DNA from: an uncultured Lactobacillus sp.
GTDB lineage: Bacteria > Bacillota > Bacilli > Lactobacillales > Lactobacillaceae
NCBI GenBank assembly: GCA_937916845.1
Contig: CALFSK010000017.1
Location: 1 to 13,588, forward strand
Reading direction: 5' to 3'
DNA length: 13,588 nucleotides
Both the position numbers and the translations under genes were made by a program. The notes under the pieces are model-generated. The model ran no database searches, was not told where the DNA came from, and saw nothing but the letters and a program-made list of their open reading frames with translations. Below, piece after piece: positions 1 to 6,902 of this stretch (the first letter of the stretch is position 1; every line of letters starts with the position of its first letter).

Positions 1-2
1 GA

Positions 3-98
3 ATGGTTGTAACCGGAATTGACGTGGTGTTGGACAAATCTACCGGCGCGAGTAATTGCTCTTATACTAAAAAAATAGTCCAATTTATTGACTTCTGA
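3..98 (+). pseudogene. 3' fragment of an unidentified gene, cut by a mobile-element end
   Basis: An open frame enters from the left edge and reads MVVTGIDVVLDKSTGASN before running into the TGCTCTTATACTA repeat at 57, which supplies the last codons and a TGA at 96-98. The first 18 residues are coded by GC-richer DNA than what follows. The TGIDVVLD pattern faintly recalls the C-terminal end of short-chain dehydrogenases, but the fragment is too short to name. The ATG at 3 has no visible ribosome binding site, so this is probably the tail of a longer gene. Confidence 0.25.
57..92 (+). repeat. Terminal-repeat-like sequence, left copy
   Basis: TGCTCTTATACTAAAAAA at 57-74 is repeated exactly, in inverted orientation, at 8811-8828, and its first 14 bases recur at 6498-6511. 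Inward of the shared part the left copy differs: it has ATAGTCCA where the right copy, read inward, has TGGACTAT. It sits at the change from GC-richer to AT-rich sequence. It resembles an insertion-sequence terminus, but no complete transposase gene is attached and the family cannot be named from the sequence alone. Confidence 0.5.
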
Positions 99-112
99 GC
101 ATGTTGATGAGA

Positions 113-141
113 TTGCTAAAAACTAAGAAAGAAGGTAATAT
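113..141 (+). promoter_or_regulatory. Promoter of the thioredoxin-CoADR-cstR-hydrolase operon
   Basis: A -35 box TTGCTA (113-118) and a -10 box TAATAT (136-141) are separated by 17 bp. The -10 box lies inside the left arm of the large palindrome at 124-175, so a repressor bound there would block RNA polymerase. Transcription would start near 148-150, at the palindrome centre, leaving a leader of about 60 bases before the thioredoxin ATG. Confidence 0.6.
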
Positions 142-175
142 ATACCCTAGGGGGTATATATTACCTTCTTTCTTA
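124..175. promoter_or_regulatory. CsoR/CstR-type operator within a 24-bp-arm perfect inverted repeat
   Basis: The core ATATACCCTAGGGGGTATAT (140-159) is the G/C-tract pseudopalindrome flanked by TAT that CsoR/CstR-family (DUF156) repressors recognise. The symmetry runs well past this core: bases 124-147 pair perfectly with 152-175 around the centre TAGG. Because a CstR-like gene is the third gene of the downstream operon, autoregulation of the whole operon is the obvious reading. If transcription came from further upstream the RNA could form a very stable hairpin. Confidence 0.75.
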
Positions 176-211
176 ATCATAGAAACCTAGAATATTTGGA
201 GGAAAGCAGAA

Positions 212-538
212 ATGAGTGCAACAATCAAAGAAATTACTGATAGTACATTTGAAAATGAAACACAAGAAGGGGTTACTTTGACCGATTTTCGTGCTGATTG
301 GTGCCCGCCATGCAAGATGATGGACCCTATACTACAACACTTATCAGAAGAAAATCAATTAGGCGGTAAAATAAAGTTTACCTCAGTAAATATCGATGAA
401 AATAAACAGGTTGCCAGCCAACTAGGCATTCAAGGTATCCCCACGTTAATTATTAAGAAAAATGGTCAAGTCATTGATAAAATTGTTGGATTTCATCCTA
501 AAGATGAAATCGAAAATACTTTAAAAAAGTATATCTAA
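212..538 (+). CDS. Thioredoxin-like protein with a CPPC active site
   Basis: A 108-residue, single-domain cytosolic thioredoxin with no signal peptide. The active site is W30-C31-P32-P33-C34 in the context DFRADWCPPC, and the cis-proline is P77 in GIPT. Standard thioredoxins have CGPC, and the residue two before Ala is normally Trp where this has Arg (DFRADW). The CPPC variant usually changes redox potential, so it may act on particular partners instead of as the housekeeping thioredoxin. The start is set by GGAGG at 198-202, nine bases before the ATG. It is the first gene of the CstR operon, 10 bases ahead of the CoADR start, so reduction of protein or low-molecular-weight persulfides and disulfides is a reasonable inferred role. 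The second thioredoxin at 7271 shares the unusual DFRADWC. Confidence 0.9.
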   Translation: MSATIKEITDSTFENETQEGVTLTDFRADWCPPCKMMDPILQHLSEENQLGGKIKFTSVNIDENKQVASQLGIQGIPTLIIKKNGQVIDKIVGFHPKDEIENTLKKYI

Positions 539-548
539 GAGGTATAAC

Positions 549-2193
549 ATGAGGATTATTATAGTGGGGGGGGGTAGCAGCCGGTATGTCAGCTGCTACT
601 AGACTGCGAAGGCTATCTGAAAAAGATGAAATTATAGTCTTCGAAAAAGGCCCTTTCGTTTCTTTTGCAAATTGTGGGTTACCTTACCACATTAGCAAAA
701 CGATTAAACATCGCTCCCAATTAATTGTGCAAACCGCTGATGATTTAAGAAGTAGGTTTAATATAGATGTACGTGTTAACAGTGAAGTGACCCATATTGA
801 TAGAGATAATAAGATGATATCTGTCAATCATGATGACCAACAAGAGAAGCTATATTATGATAAATTAATATTATCTTTAGGATCTAGTCCTGTAATACCT
901 AAGATTGAGGGGCTTCATACTCAATCAAACATTTTTCAATTACGTAATATCCCTGATTTAGATAACATTATGAGCCATTTAGATGAGAGTATTAAAACGG
1001 TTGCGGTACTTGGTGCTGGATTTATTGGTATAGAAGTTACTGAAAATTTGATTAAGAGAGGTTTTTCAGTCAATCTTATTGAACGTTCTAACCAAATATT
1101 GCCAAATCTTGATATTGAGATGGCACAGTCGATTACGAATGAGCTCATAAAAAATGACGTTCGTATCAATACGGGAACTACTATAAATAAGGTGAGCAGA
1201 GACATTCTTTATTTAGATAATGGTATGTCAATACAAGCTGATGCTGTTATTATTGCTGCAGGAATTCGACCAAATTCTGATATAGCCATAGCTGCAGGCC
1301 TAAAAGTTGGGCCCAATAAAGGCATTGTTGTGGATCATGATTTTAAAACAAGTGACTCTAACATTTATGCAATTGGTGACGTTATCAGTGTTATTCATCA
1401 AATTACTGAACAGGAAACACTAATTCCATTAGCGGGACCAGCAAACAGACATGGGCGACAAGTTGCTGATGCTATTCACGGTTTATCTATTAAAAATAAA
1501 CCTGAGATTGGCACATCAATCGTTAAGGTTTTTTCTAAATCAGCTGCAAGTACAGGTATTAATGAAAAACAAGCAAAGCAACTTGGTTTAAATTATCATG
1601 TGACTCATACTTTTTCTTATCATCACGCAAGCTATTATCCTGGCGCAACACAAGTTATGATGAAACTTATTTTTACAAATACTGGTGATATTATAGGTGC
1701 CCAAGCTGTTGGAAATCAAGGTGTAGATAAGCGTATTGATCTTCTTGCAACGGCAATCAAATTTAGGCTGAAAGTAGATGATTTACCTGAACTGGAATTA
1801 ACGTATGCTCCTCCTTTCGGAGCAGCTAAAGATCCCGTTCATATTTCCGGTTATGTGGCTGAAAATATTATTAATAGTCGATCTCATAATATTCAATATA
1901 ATGAATTAGAGAATTACAGGCGTGATGGTTACTTATTAATTGATGTACGATCTTCTCAGGAAATTAGAGCTATGGGATTAATTAATGGTTTCATAAATAT
2001 TCCGTTAGAAAAAATACGAGACCATATTAATCAAATACCAAAAGATACTGGTATCATTGTATCGTGTGCTACAGGTCAACGAAGTTATACAGCTGAACGA
2101 ATATTTATTAATAATGGATTCAGAAATGTCAAAAATCTTGATGGTGCGTTTTCACTGTATCAGTTGATGTATCCACAAAACATTGTAAAATAA
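549..2193 (+). CDS. cdr: CoA-disulfide reductase with C-terminal rhodanese domain, frameshifted at a G9 tract
   Basis: FAD- and NAD(P)H-dependent CoA-disulfide/persulfide reductase fused to a rhodanese (CoADR-RHD type). The natural start is the ATG at 549, six bases after GAGG (539-542), but nine Gs at 566-574 shift the frame. Removing one G gives IVGGVAAGMSAATRL, the expected FAD-binding loop and a 547-residue protein. As written, only an internal ATG at 586 opens the main frame (535 residues, no good ribosome binding site, first Rossmann glycines missing). In full-length numbering the single catalytic cysteine is about C42 (SFANCGLPY), the NAD(P)-binding GAGFIGIE is about 155-162, YAIGDV about 273-278, and the CoADR signature YAPPFGAAKDPV precedes the rhodanese domain from about 450. 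Its active loop is CATGQR with Cys about 506. Family knowledge points to reduction of CoA persulfide and polysulfides. The frameshift may be real, slippage-tolerant or a sequencing error. Confidence 0.85.
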
Positions 2194-2213
2194 TTGACTT
2201 ATGAGGTTCAGGT

Positions 2214-2471
2214 ATGAATACAATAGCATATCAGTATGAAAATATACAAAATAGGTTAAAGAGATCAGCAGGCCAAATAAATGGAATTGTCAATATGATT
2301 GATGAAGAGCGTCCTTGTGAAGAGGTCGTCACACAGTTATCTGCTGTCAGAGCAAGTCTTGATAAGGCAATAAAGTTAGTTATTGCTGAAAATATTAGAA
2401 ATTGTTCAGAAGCAGAAACAGGATCTGAGCAATATCAAAAGGCACTTGAACTGTTAGTTAGAGCTAAATAG
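2214..2471 (+). CDS. cstR: CstR-like persulfide-sensing repressor (CsoR/FrmR family, DUF156)
   Basis: An 85-residue all-helical DUF156 repressor. Conserved cysteines are C35 (RPCEEV) and C64 (ENIRNC), 29 residues apart. In copper-sensing CsoR the residue four before the second cysteine is a histidine ligand; here it is N60, as I recall for the persulfide sensor CstR of Staphylococcus aureus (C31/C60). Loss of the histidine argues for sensing by disulfide or polysulfide bridging of the two thiols, not copper binding. The gene starts 20 bases after the CoADR stop, with GAGG ahead of the ATG. A matching operator overlaps the operon promoter at 124-175, so it likely represses its own operon until reactive sulfur species modify it. 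No copper ATPase or copper chaperone lies nearby, which also disfavours CsoR. Confidence 0.85.
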   Translation: MNTIAYQYENIQNRLKRSAGQINGIVNMIDEERPCEEVVTQLSAVRASLDKAIKLVIAENIRNCSEAETGSEQYQKALELLVRAK

Positions 2472-2492
2472 ATAGGAACATTAAAATTTAAT

Positions 2493-3272
2493 ATGAAAAT
2501 TCAACAAATTAGAAATGCCACCGTAAAAATAGAGTATAGTGATCAAACCTTCTTAGTGGATCCCATGCTTTCTAAAAAAGAAACACTGGCTCCATTTCCA
2601 AGTAAGGATGGAAACACTAATAAAAATCCACTTGTAGATTTGACTGAGTCTATATCTTCTATTTTAGAAGGTATTACCGCTGTGATTGTTACCCATAATC
2701 ACGTAGATCATTGGGATTCAAGAGCAATGGAGGTGATTAATAAAAACACGCCCATTTTTGTCCAGGATCGTGGTGATCAAATTAGTATTGCAAACTCTGG
2801 TTTTAATGACGTACGTATTTTAGGTATTACTGAAAAATTAGGTGATGTTATTATAAAAAAGATTACAGGTCAGCACTATGAGAATGACGCTGTAAAGCAA
2901 TTGTTGGATAATTATACCGATACCAGTCATACTATGGGATTTTTTCTTGAATCCGTAAACGAAAAATCGATTTTATTTACTGGTGATACAATTTGGTTTG
3001 AAGGGTTAAAAAGTAACCTGGAAAAACTAGAACCAGGTGTCGTTGTAATGAATTCTGGAGGGAATGGAGTTGAATCTGGGAGATTAATATTAGATGCACA
3101 GGATGTTGTTGAAATCCATAAAACTCTTCCTAAGACACTGCTTATAGCAAGTCATATGGAAGCTGTGAATCATTGGACAACTTCTAAATCAGAATTGCTG
3201 TCTGTCGCAAAAGAAAATGATTTTGCTGATAGTTTAATCATACCGAATGATGGAGAACGTCTTGTACTTTAA
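2493..3272 (+). CDS. Metallo-beta-lactamase-fold metal-dependent hydrolase
   Basis: A 259-residue cytosolic protein of the MBL superfamily, nearest in style to the UPF0173/RomA-like L-ascorbate-6-phosphate lactonase group (beta-lactamase superfamily 2). The metal motif is H68-N-H70-V-D72-H73 (VTHNHVDHW). Further candidate ligands are H128 (TGQHYE), D165 (FTGDT) and H221 (IASHME), with H227 close by. There is no rhodanese domain or ETHE1-like signature, so it is not an obvious CstB persulfide dioxygenase. It starts 21 bases after cstR with a weak, distant AGGA and is the last gene before the terminator at 3381-3426, so it probably belongs to the operon. A sulfur-linked substrate is only a context guess; the real substrate cannot be read from the sequence. 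Confidence 0.8.
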   Translation: MKIQQIRNATVKIEYSDQTFLVDPMLSKKETLAPFPSKDGNTNKNPLVDLTESISSILEGITAVIVTHNHVDHWDSRAMEVINKNTPIFVQDRGDQISIANSGFNDVRILGITEKLGDVIIKKITGQHYENDAVKQLLDNYTDTSHTMGFFLESVNEKSILFTGDTIWFEGLKSNLEKLEPGVVVMNSGGNGVESGRLILDAQDVVEIHKTLPKTLLIASHMEAVNHWTTSKSELLSVAKENDFADSLIIPNDGERLVL

Positions 3273-3380
3273 TAATTATCGTTAATAGGCGCAAGGTACT
3301 AAATATACTTTGGAGACTAATATAATTTTAGTAGATTTAACAAGTATTTTTGATAAATCCAAAAATTAATAATGTGATCT

Positions 3381-3426
3381 AAAAAGGTTGTTGTCTAGGC
3401 ATAATAGTGTAGACAACAACCTTTTT
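3381..3426. terminator. Bidirectional intrinsic terminator between convergent genes
   Basis: AAAAAGGTTGTTGTCT (3381-3396) pairs perfectly over 16 bp with 3411-3426 around a 14-base loop. Each arm ends in a run of five A or T, so a U tract follows the stem on both strands. It lies between the hydrolase (plus) and the lepA-like gene (minus) and should stop transcription from both sides. Confidence 0.85.
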
Positions 3427-3464
3427 AATACAATATGCTCATCAAACCATCAATATATCTGATT

Positions 3465-5260
3465 TTAAAGCTCCTCATCCTCGATTTTAAACATTGTGCT
3501 AAAAACTTTCTGAGGTAATTCTATATCATTGGATGCAGCTTTTCTTTGATTAATATTTTGCCTTCTGAGGAGTTCTTGTTGCTTGGAAATACTATTATTC
3601 TTTCCACTAACTGCCGCATTTTTTCTTAATGGTGGGACATCTACCCTTGCAATAACTTTCCCCTCCATCATTACTTGCACTGGTAGTGGGTATAATCTTT
3701 TGGGAATAGTATATTTTAATTGGTGAACTATTTTTTGCGCAATGGATTCTGATTCCGATTTGTAAGTGATGGACGTTAATTCGTCTACTCTGACGTAGTT
3801 AATATAAATATCAAGTCTAACAACATTCGTACGATAGTAACCTATAGATGTTGTTGCTAGAGAAGCGTAACCATGTGAAATTGATTTTAATTTATTGAAA
3901 AAGGAATAAATAATCTTAGATAGTGGCACACGATAAGATAAGCTAACTAAATCACTATGATTATCAATACCTATAAACTCGCCTCTATTTTCAGAAAGTA
4001 ATTTCATCACTGCATTAATTGTCTTTTGTGGTGTAATGATAGTTGCTTTAATGATTATTTCATCTACATGATCAATCATCTCAAAATTTGGAAAAGTAGC
4101 CGGATTAACAATTGTAACATTTTCATTATTTTTAAGATAAACGCGATAGGGTACATTTGGATAGGTTATTAATACATCAATCAAAAATTCTTTTTTTAAA
4201 CGTTCTTTTATAATTTGTAAATGAAAGATGCCTAACAATCCTACTCTAAATCCCATACCTAAAGCATTTGAATACTCCTCTTTGATGCTTAATGATGAAT
4301 CATTAAGTTTAAGTTGTTTTAACGCTTTGGCTAACAACTTATAGTCTCCCAAAGGATATATTCCAGCAAATACTGTCACTTGACTCATTTTAATAGTGGG
4401 TAAAAGTGAGTTAGTTGGTGCGTTGGCATCTGTTATCGTTTCGCCAACATAAGATGTATCTACATTTTTTATACCTGTAATCAAATATCCCACTTCTCCA
4501 GATTTTAACTGTGATTTAGGCATACGTATTGTCGTGAAAATACCAAGTTCATGGATTTGAAATGTGATATTTTTTGATAAAAACATCAGTTTCTGATTAT
4601 TTTTTAGAATACCATCGACAATTCGAATATATAAAATAACACCTTGGAATGGATCATAATAAGAGTCAAAAACCAAAGCAGATAATTTTTTTTATCATTT
4701 CCTGCTGGAGGCAAAAGATTAAGAACTACTGTTTCCATAAGTTCATGTATTCCAACACCTGTCTTGGCAGATATTTTTAAAATATCTCTGTTTTGATATT
4801 CTGGACATAACGTCTTTATCTCTGTTTCAATTTTATGAGTATTTATACCTGCTATATCTACTTTGTTAATCACTGGTAATATTTTTACTCCAAGTTTTTT
4901 ACCAATTCTTAAATTAGCTAAAGTTTGTGCTTCAATGCCTTGAGTAGCATCGATTAAGAGAATTGCATTATCGCTAGCTGTGAGACTTTTAGTAACTTCA
5001 TCTTGAAAATCAACATGCCCAGGTGTATCAATTAAATTAATTTCGTATTTTTCATTATTATCTGCAAGATAAGTATTCTGAATGGCTCTTGCTTTTACGG
5101 TTACGCCATGATCCCTTTCAACCTGCAAATCATCAAGTATTTGATCTTCCATTTCACGGCTAGAAATTGTATTTGTAGCCTCTATAATACGATCAGATAA
5201 TGTTGATTTACCATGATCTATGTGTGCAATGATAGCTAAATTTCTTATATTTTTACTCAT
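3465..5260 (-). pseudogene. lepA: Accessory LepA/EF4-like translational GTPase, split by a frameshift in an A8 tract
   Basis: Two overlapping reading frames together cover the full length of elongation factor 4, about 598 residues with the shift repaired. The first frame (5260 to about 4694) holds the GTPase domain: G1 AHIDHGKST, G2 region VERDHGVTVKA, G3 DTPGHVDF, G4 NKVD and G5 SAKTG. The second (from about 4685 down to 3465) holds domains II-V, including ALVFDSYYDPFQGV, the LepA-typical SHGYASL and the C-terminal domain. The break falls after D189 in a run of eight A (plus-strand T at 4686-4693), exactly at the domain I/II linker. One extra A, or a -1 slip on A_AAA_AAA, would restore KKKLSALVFDS. 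AGGAG lies nine bases before the ATG. The C-terminal domain is divergent: the normally Lys/Arg-rich stretch reads SISKQQELLRRQNINQRKAA. It is therefore probably a second, accessory LepA and not the housekeeping copy. Disrupted product or slippage-made product cannot be told apart here. Confidence 0.85.
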
Positions 5261-5325
5261 CTGGACTAACTCCTAATATTATTACAATGCCAGAAGTCTA
5301 TATACCCTGGCCACTATTAAACCAC

Positions 5326-5342
5326 TATTAGTCCAACTAATA
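5326..5342. repeat. 17-bp perfect palindrome upstream of the lepA-like gene
   Basis: TATTAGT-CCA-ACTAATA is a perfect inverted repeat with 7-bp arms, between the HxlR-type gene and the lepA-like gene, about 66 bases before the lepA ATG. Its size and position fit a regulator-binding site, but no regulator can be assigned. It lacks a T tract, so it is not a convincing terminator. Confidence 0.4.
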
Positions 5343-5389
5343 ATATTCTGTTCATATTTTATACCTTTCTAGATGTAATATTGAAGTAT

Positions 5390-5728
5390 TTACTTTTCTC
5401 CCTCTGTAGCTTTATAGAGTTCACCCCACTGCCACATTTCATGGATCACTGGTTTTAGTTTCCACCCAATATCAGTTAAAGAATACTCCACTTTTACTGG
5501 TACTTCTGCATATATTTTACGCTCAACTAATCCACGGATTTCCATAATTTTCAAATGCTGTGACAAAACTTTATTTGAAATACCATCTAATCCTTTTATT
5601 AATTCACTAAATCTCCTTGTACCATTCAACAATTCACGAATAATCAGTATCTTCCAATGATCTCCAATTAAAAGTGCGGTCGTGGCAACTGGGCAAGGGG
5701 GAAGTTCTAGGTGTTTTAATTCTGTCAT
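5390..5728 (-). CDS. HxlR-family winged-helix regulator with a single cysteine (YodB/HypR-like)
   Basis: A 112-residue HxlR-type DNA-binding protein. C12 sits near the N-terminus in the family-typical PPCPVATT, followed by the winged helix (LLIGDHWKILIIRELL, RRFSELIKGL, ISNKVLSQHLKIME, VERKIY) and a C-terminal dimerisation helix (WQWGELY). C12 is the only cysteine. In the Bacillus relatives YodB and HypR an equivalent N-terminal cysteine senses quinones, diamide or hypochlorite, so this is probably an electrophile or disulfide-stress sensor. It is divergent from the oxidoreductase at 5856, and a perfect palindrome at 5746-5765 overlaps the likely transcription start of this gene, suggesting control of both. 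The ATG at 5728 is preceded by AGGAAG on the minus strand. Confidence 0.88.
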   Translation of the reverse strand: MTELKHLELPPCPVATTALLIGDHWKILIIRELLNGTRRFSELIKGLDGISNKVLSQHLKIMEIRGLVERKIYAEVPVKVEYSLTDIGWKLKPVIHEMWQWGELYKATEGEK

Positions 5729-5745
5729 AATGTGCTTCCTTTCTA

Positions 5746-5765
5746 TAGTTACTGATGAGTAACTA
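5746..5765. promoter_or_regulatory. Probable HxlR-type operator
   Basis: TAGTTACT-GATG-AGTAACTA is a perfect inverted repeat with 8-bp arms, 18 bases before the HxlR gene start and in the divergent promoter region. TACT...AGTA half-sites are what I recall for operators of YodB/HypR-type regulators. It covers the expected transcription start of the regulator gene, so autorepression is likely; control of the oxidoreductase would have to act from about 50 bp behind its -10 box. Confidence 0.7.
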
Positions 5766-5769
5766 GGTG

Positions 5770-5798
5770 ATTTATCAATATTTTATTTACATTTACAA
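5770..5798 (-). promoter_or_regulatory. Promoter of the HxlR-family regulator gene
   Basis: On the minus strand a -35 box TTGTAA (5793-5798) and a -10 box ATAAAT (5770-5775) are 17 bp apart. The predicted start falls in the palindrome at 5746-5765. Its -35 box overlaps that of the divergent promoter. Confidence 0.5.
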
Positions 5799-5819
5799 CT
5801 TTATATCTTAACATATAAT
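5792..5819 (+). promoter_or_regulatory. Promoter of the NAD(P)-binding oxidoreductase gene
   Basis: TTTACA (5792-5797) and a perfect TATAAT (5814-5819) are separated by 16 bp, about 36 bases before the ATG at 5856. This is the strongest promoter match in the window. Confidence 0.65.
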
Positions 5820-5855
5820 ATATAAAGAATAAATTAATTCAAAGGAGAATTTATT

Positions 5856-6473
5856 ATGAATATCGGCATTATTGGTGCAACTGGAAAATTAGGAACTTTA
5901 TTGGTTGAAAAATTAACTCTTAAGGGTGAAAAACCTACTGCAGTCGTACGAAATAAAGCAAAACTTACAACTAATGTGCCCGTAATTGAAAAGGATATCT
6001 TTGATCTAACGTCTGAAGATATTAAAGAATTTGACGTACTAGTAAACACTTTTAACGCGCCCCTTGATGATCCAAAACAATTTATTACATCTACTGAACA
6101 TTTAATTTCAATTTTAAAAGAAACAAAGACTCGGTTAGTATTTGCTGGTGGTGCAGGTGTATTATTAGTGGACGAGCATACAATGTTAGTTGATACACCA
6201 GAAGTACCTGCTGAATTTAAGCCAATCGCTGAGGCTGAAGTTACTGCTTTTAAAGCTTTAGCTGAGGTAAAAGATTTTGATTGGACATACATGGCACCTC
6301 CTGTAGTTATGGAATTTGACGCACCTCATACTGGTAATCACTCGTTTTCTGGCAATAAGTTAGGCGTTAATGCTGAGGGTAAAAGCTTTATCAGCTATTC
6401 AGACTATGCAGATGCATTTGTGGAAAAAATTTTCAACCCTGAAAACCATACTATTGTTGGTGTATATTCTTAA
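5856..6473 (+). CDS. NAD(P)H-binding, atypical short-chain-dehydrogenase-like protein (YwnB/NmrA type)
   Basis: A 205-residue single Rossmann domain, full length for this family. The dinucleotide-binding loop is GATGKLG at residues 7-13, after the first strand MNIGII; a basic residue follows the second strand (VVRNKAK), which favours NADP(H). The classical YxxxK catalytic pair of short-chain dehydrogenases is not evident, which is usual for NAD(P)H-binding (PF13460) proteins. AAAGGAG lies eight bases before the ATG. Because it is divergent from a thiol-based HxlR regulator and shares its operator region, it is probably induced by electrophiles or disulfide stress, as quinone- or aldehyde-handling reductases are in related systems. 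The substrate is unknown. Confidence 0.85.
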   Translation: MNIGIIGATGKLGTLLVEKLTLKGEKPTAVVRNKAKLTTNVPVIEKDIFDLTSEDIKEFDVLVNTFNAPLDDPKQFITSTEHLISILKETKTRLVFAGGAGVLLVDEHTMLVDTPEVPAEFKPIAEAEVTAFKALAEVKDFDWTYMAPPVVMEFDAPHTGNHSFSGNKLGVNAEGKSFISYSDYADAFVEKIFNPENHTIVGVYS

Positions 6474-6497
6474 CCTAATTTTTCATTTATTAATATC

Positions 6498-6534
6498 TGC
6501 TCTTATACTAAGAAGGTGGGCTATTTTATTCGGT
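6498..6534 (+). repeat. Terminal-repeat-like sequence, internal copy
   Basis: TGCTCTTATACTAAGAAG followed by GTGGGCTATTTTATTC is an imperfect match along its whole length to the inverted copy ending at 8828 (TGCTCTTATACTAAAAAA then TGGACTATTTTTATTC, read inward). It is a better partner for the right copy than the left copy at 57 is. The pair would enclose the LysR-like remnant, the second thioredoxin and the recombinase. No obvious target-site duplication flanks it. Confidence 0.5.
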
Positions 6535-6728
6535 CCATAAATATAGTATAGGGGTATTTTCATATTAATTTATTATAAGAAAAATTTATAGATTTGCTGC
6601 TAAAACTTAGCCAAAAGAAGGTCGTTAATTTAAATAATGAGCAATGTGATTGTTCCCATTAAAGAATTCTATTGGTATGTGAGCTAGATAGGGTAAGCCG
6701 TAGTGATTAATGTAGATCCAAGATAGTA

Positions 6729-6902
6729 AAGGATGTCAAGCATCTAGAGAAGTTTCCTGTTATCCTAGTAGGTAAAAATGAAAATTTGTCGTGTAAGATT
6801 ACTAGTAATTGAACAGTGTTGGATCCAGAGATAATAGTTTTCATATCAAGTTCAGCATGGGCTACGGTTAATTTTATTAATATCTAGTCTGTAGGCATCA
6901 TG
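6729..6902 (+). pseudogene. Possible remnant of a LysR-type regulator effector domain
   Basis: One frame, interrupted by stops at 6810 and 6885, reads EKFPVILVGKNENL, then VLDPEIIVFISSS, then SVGIM. This order resembles the effector-binding domain of LysR regulators (FPlIL...P.iv.e.sS...glGi). No DNA-binding domain is found upstream, and several stops and frame losses make it a dead gene if the reading is correct. The match is from pattern memory only and may be coincidental. Confidence 0.3.

Noticed and set aside
124..175. Copper-responsive CsoR operator controlling copper resistance
   Set aside because: The core fits CsoR too, but no copper transporter or chaperone follows and the encoded regulator has Asn at the copper-ligand His position.
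124..175. Intrinsic terminator of an upstream transcript
   Set aside because: The stem is long, but the sequence after it (TTAATCATAG) is not a T tract, and its core matches an operator with an overlapping -10 box.
936..1205. Minus-strand reading frame of 89 codons
   Set aside because: It lies wholly inside the CoA-disulfide reductase gene on the other strand, and no family is recognisable.
2493..3272. CstB-type persulfide dioxygenase
   Set aside because: There is no rhodanese domain and no ETHE1-like signature; only the general MBL metal motif is present.
5834..6292. Minus-strand reading frame of 152 codons
   Set aside because: It is antisense to the well-supported NAD(P)-binding oxidoreductase, and its low-complexity Ser/Thr-rich product is typical of a shadow frame.
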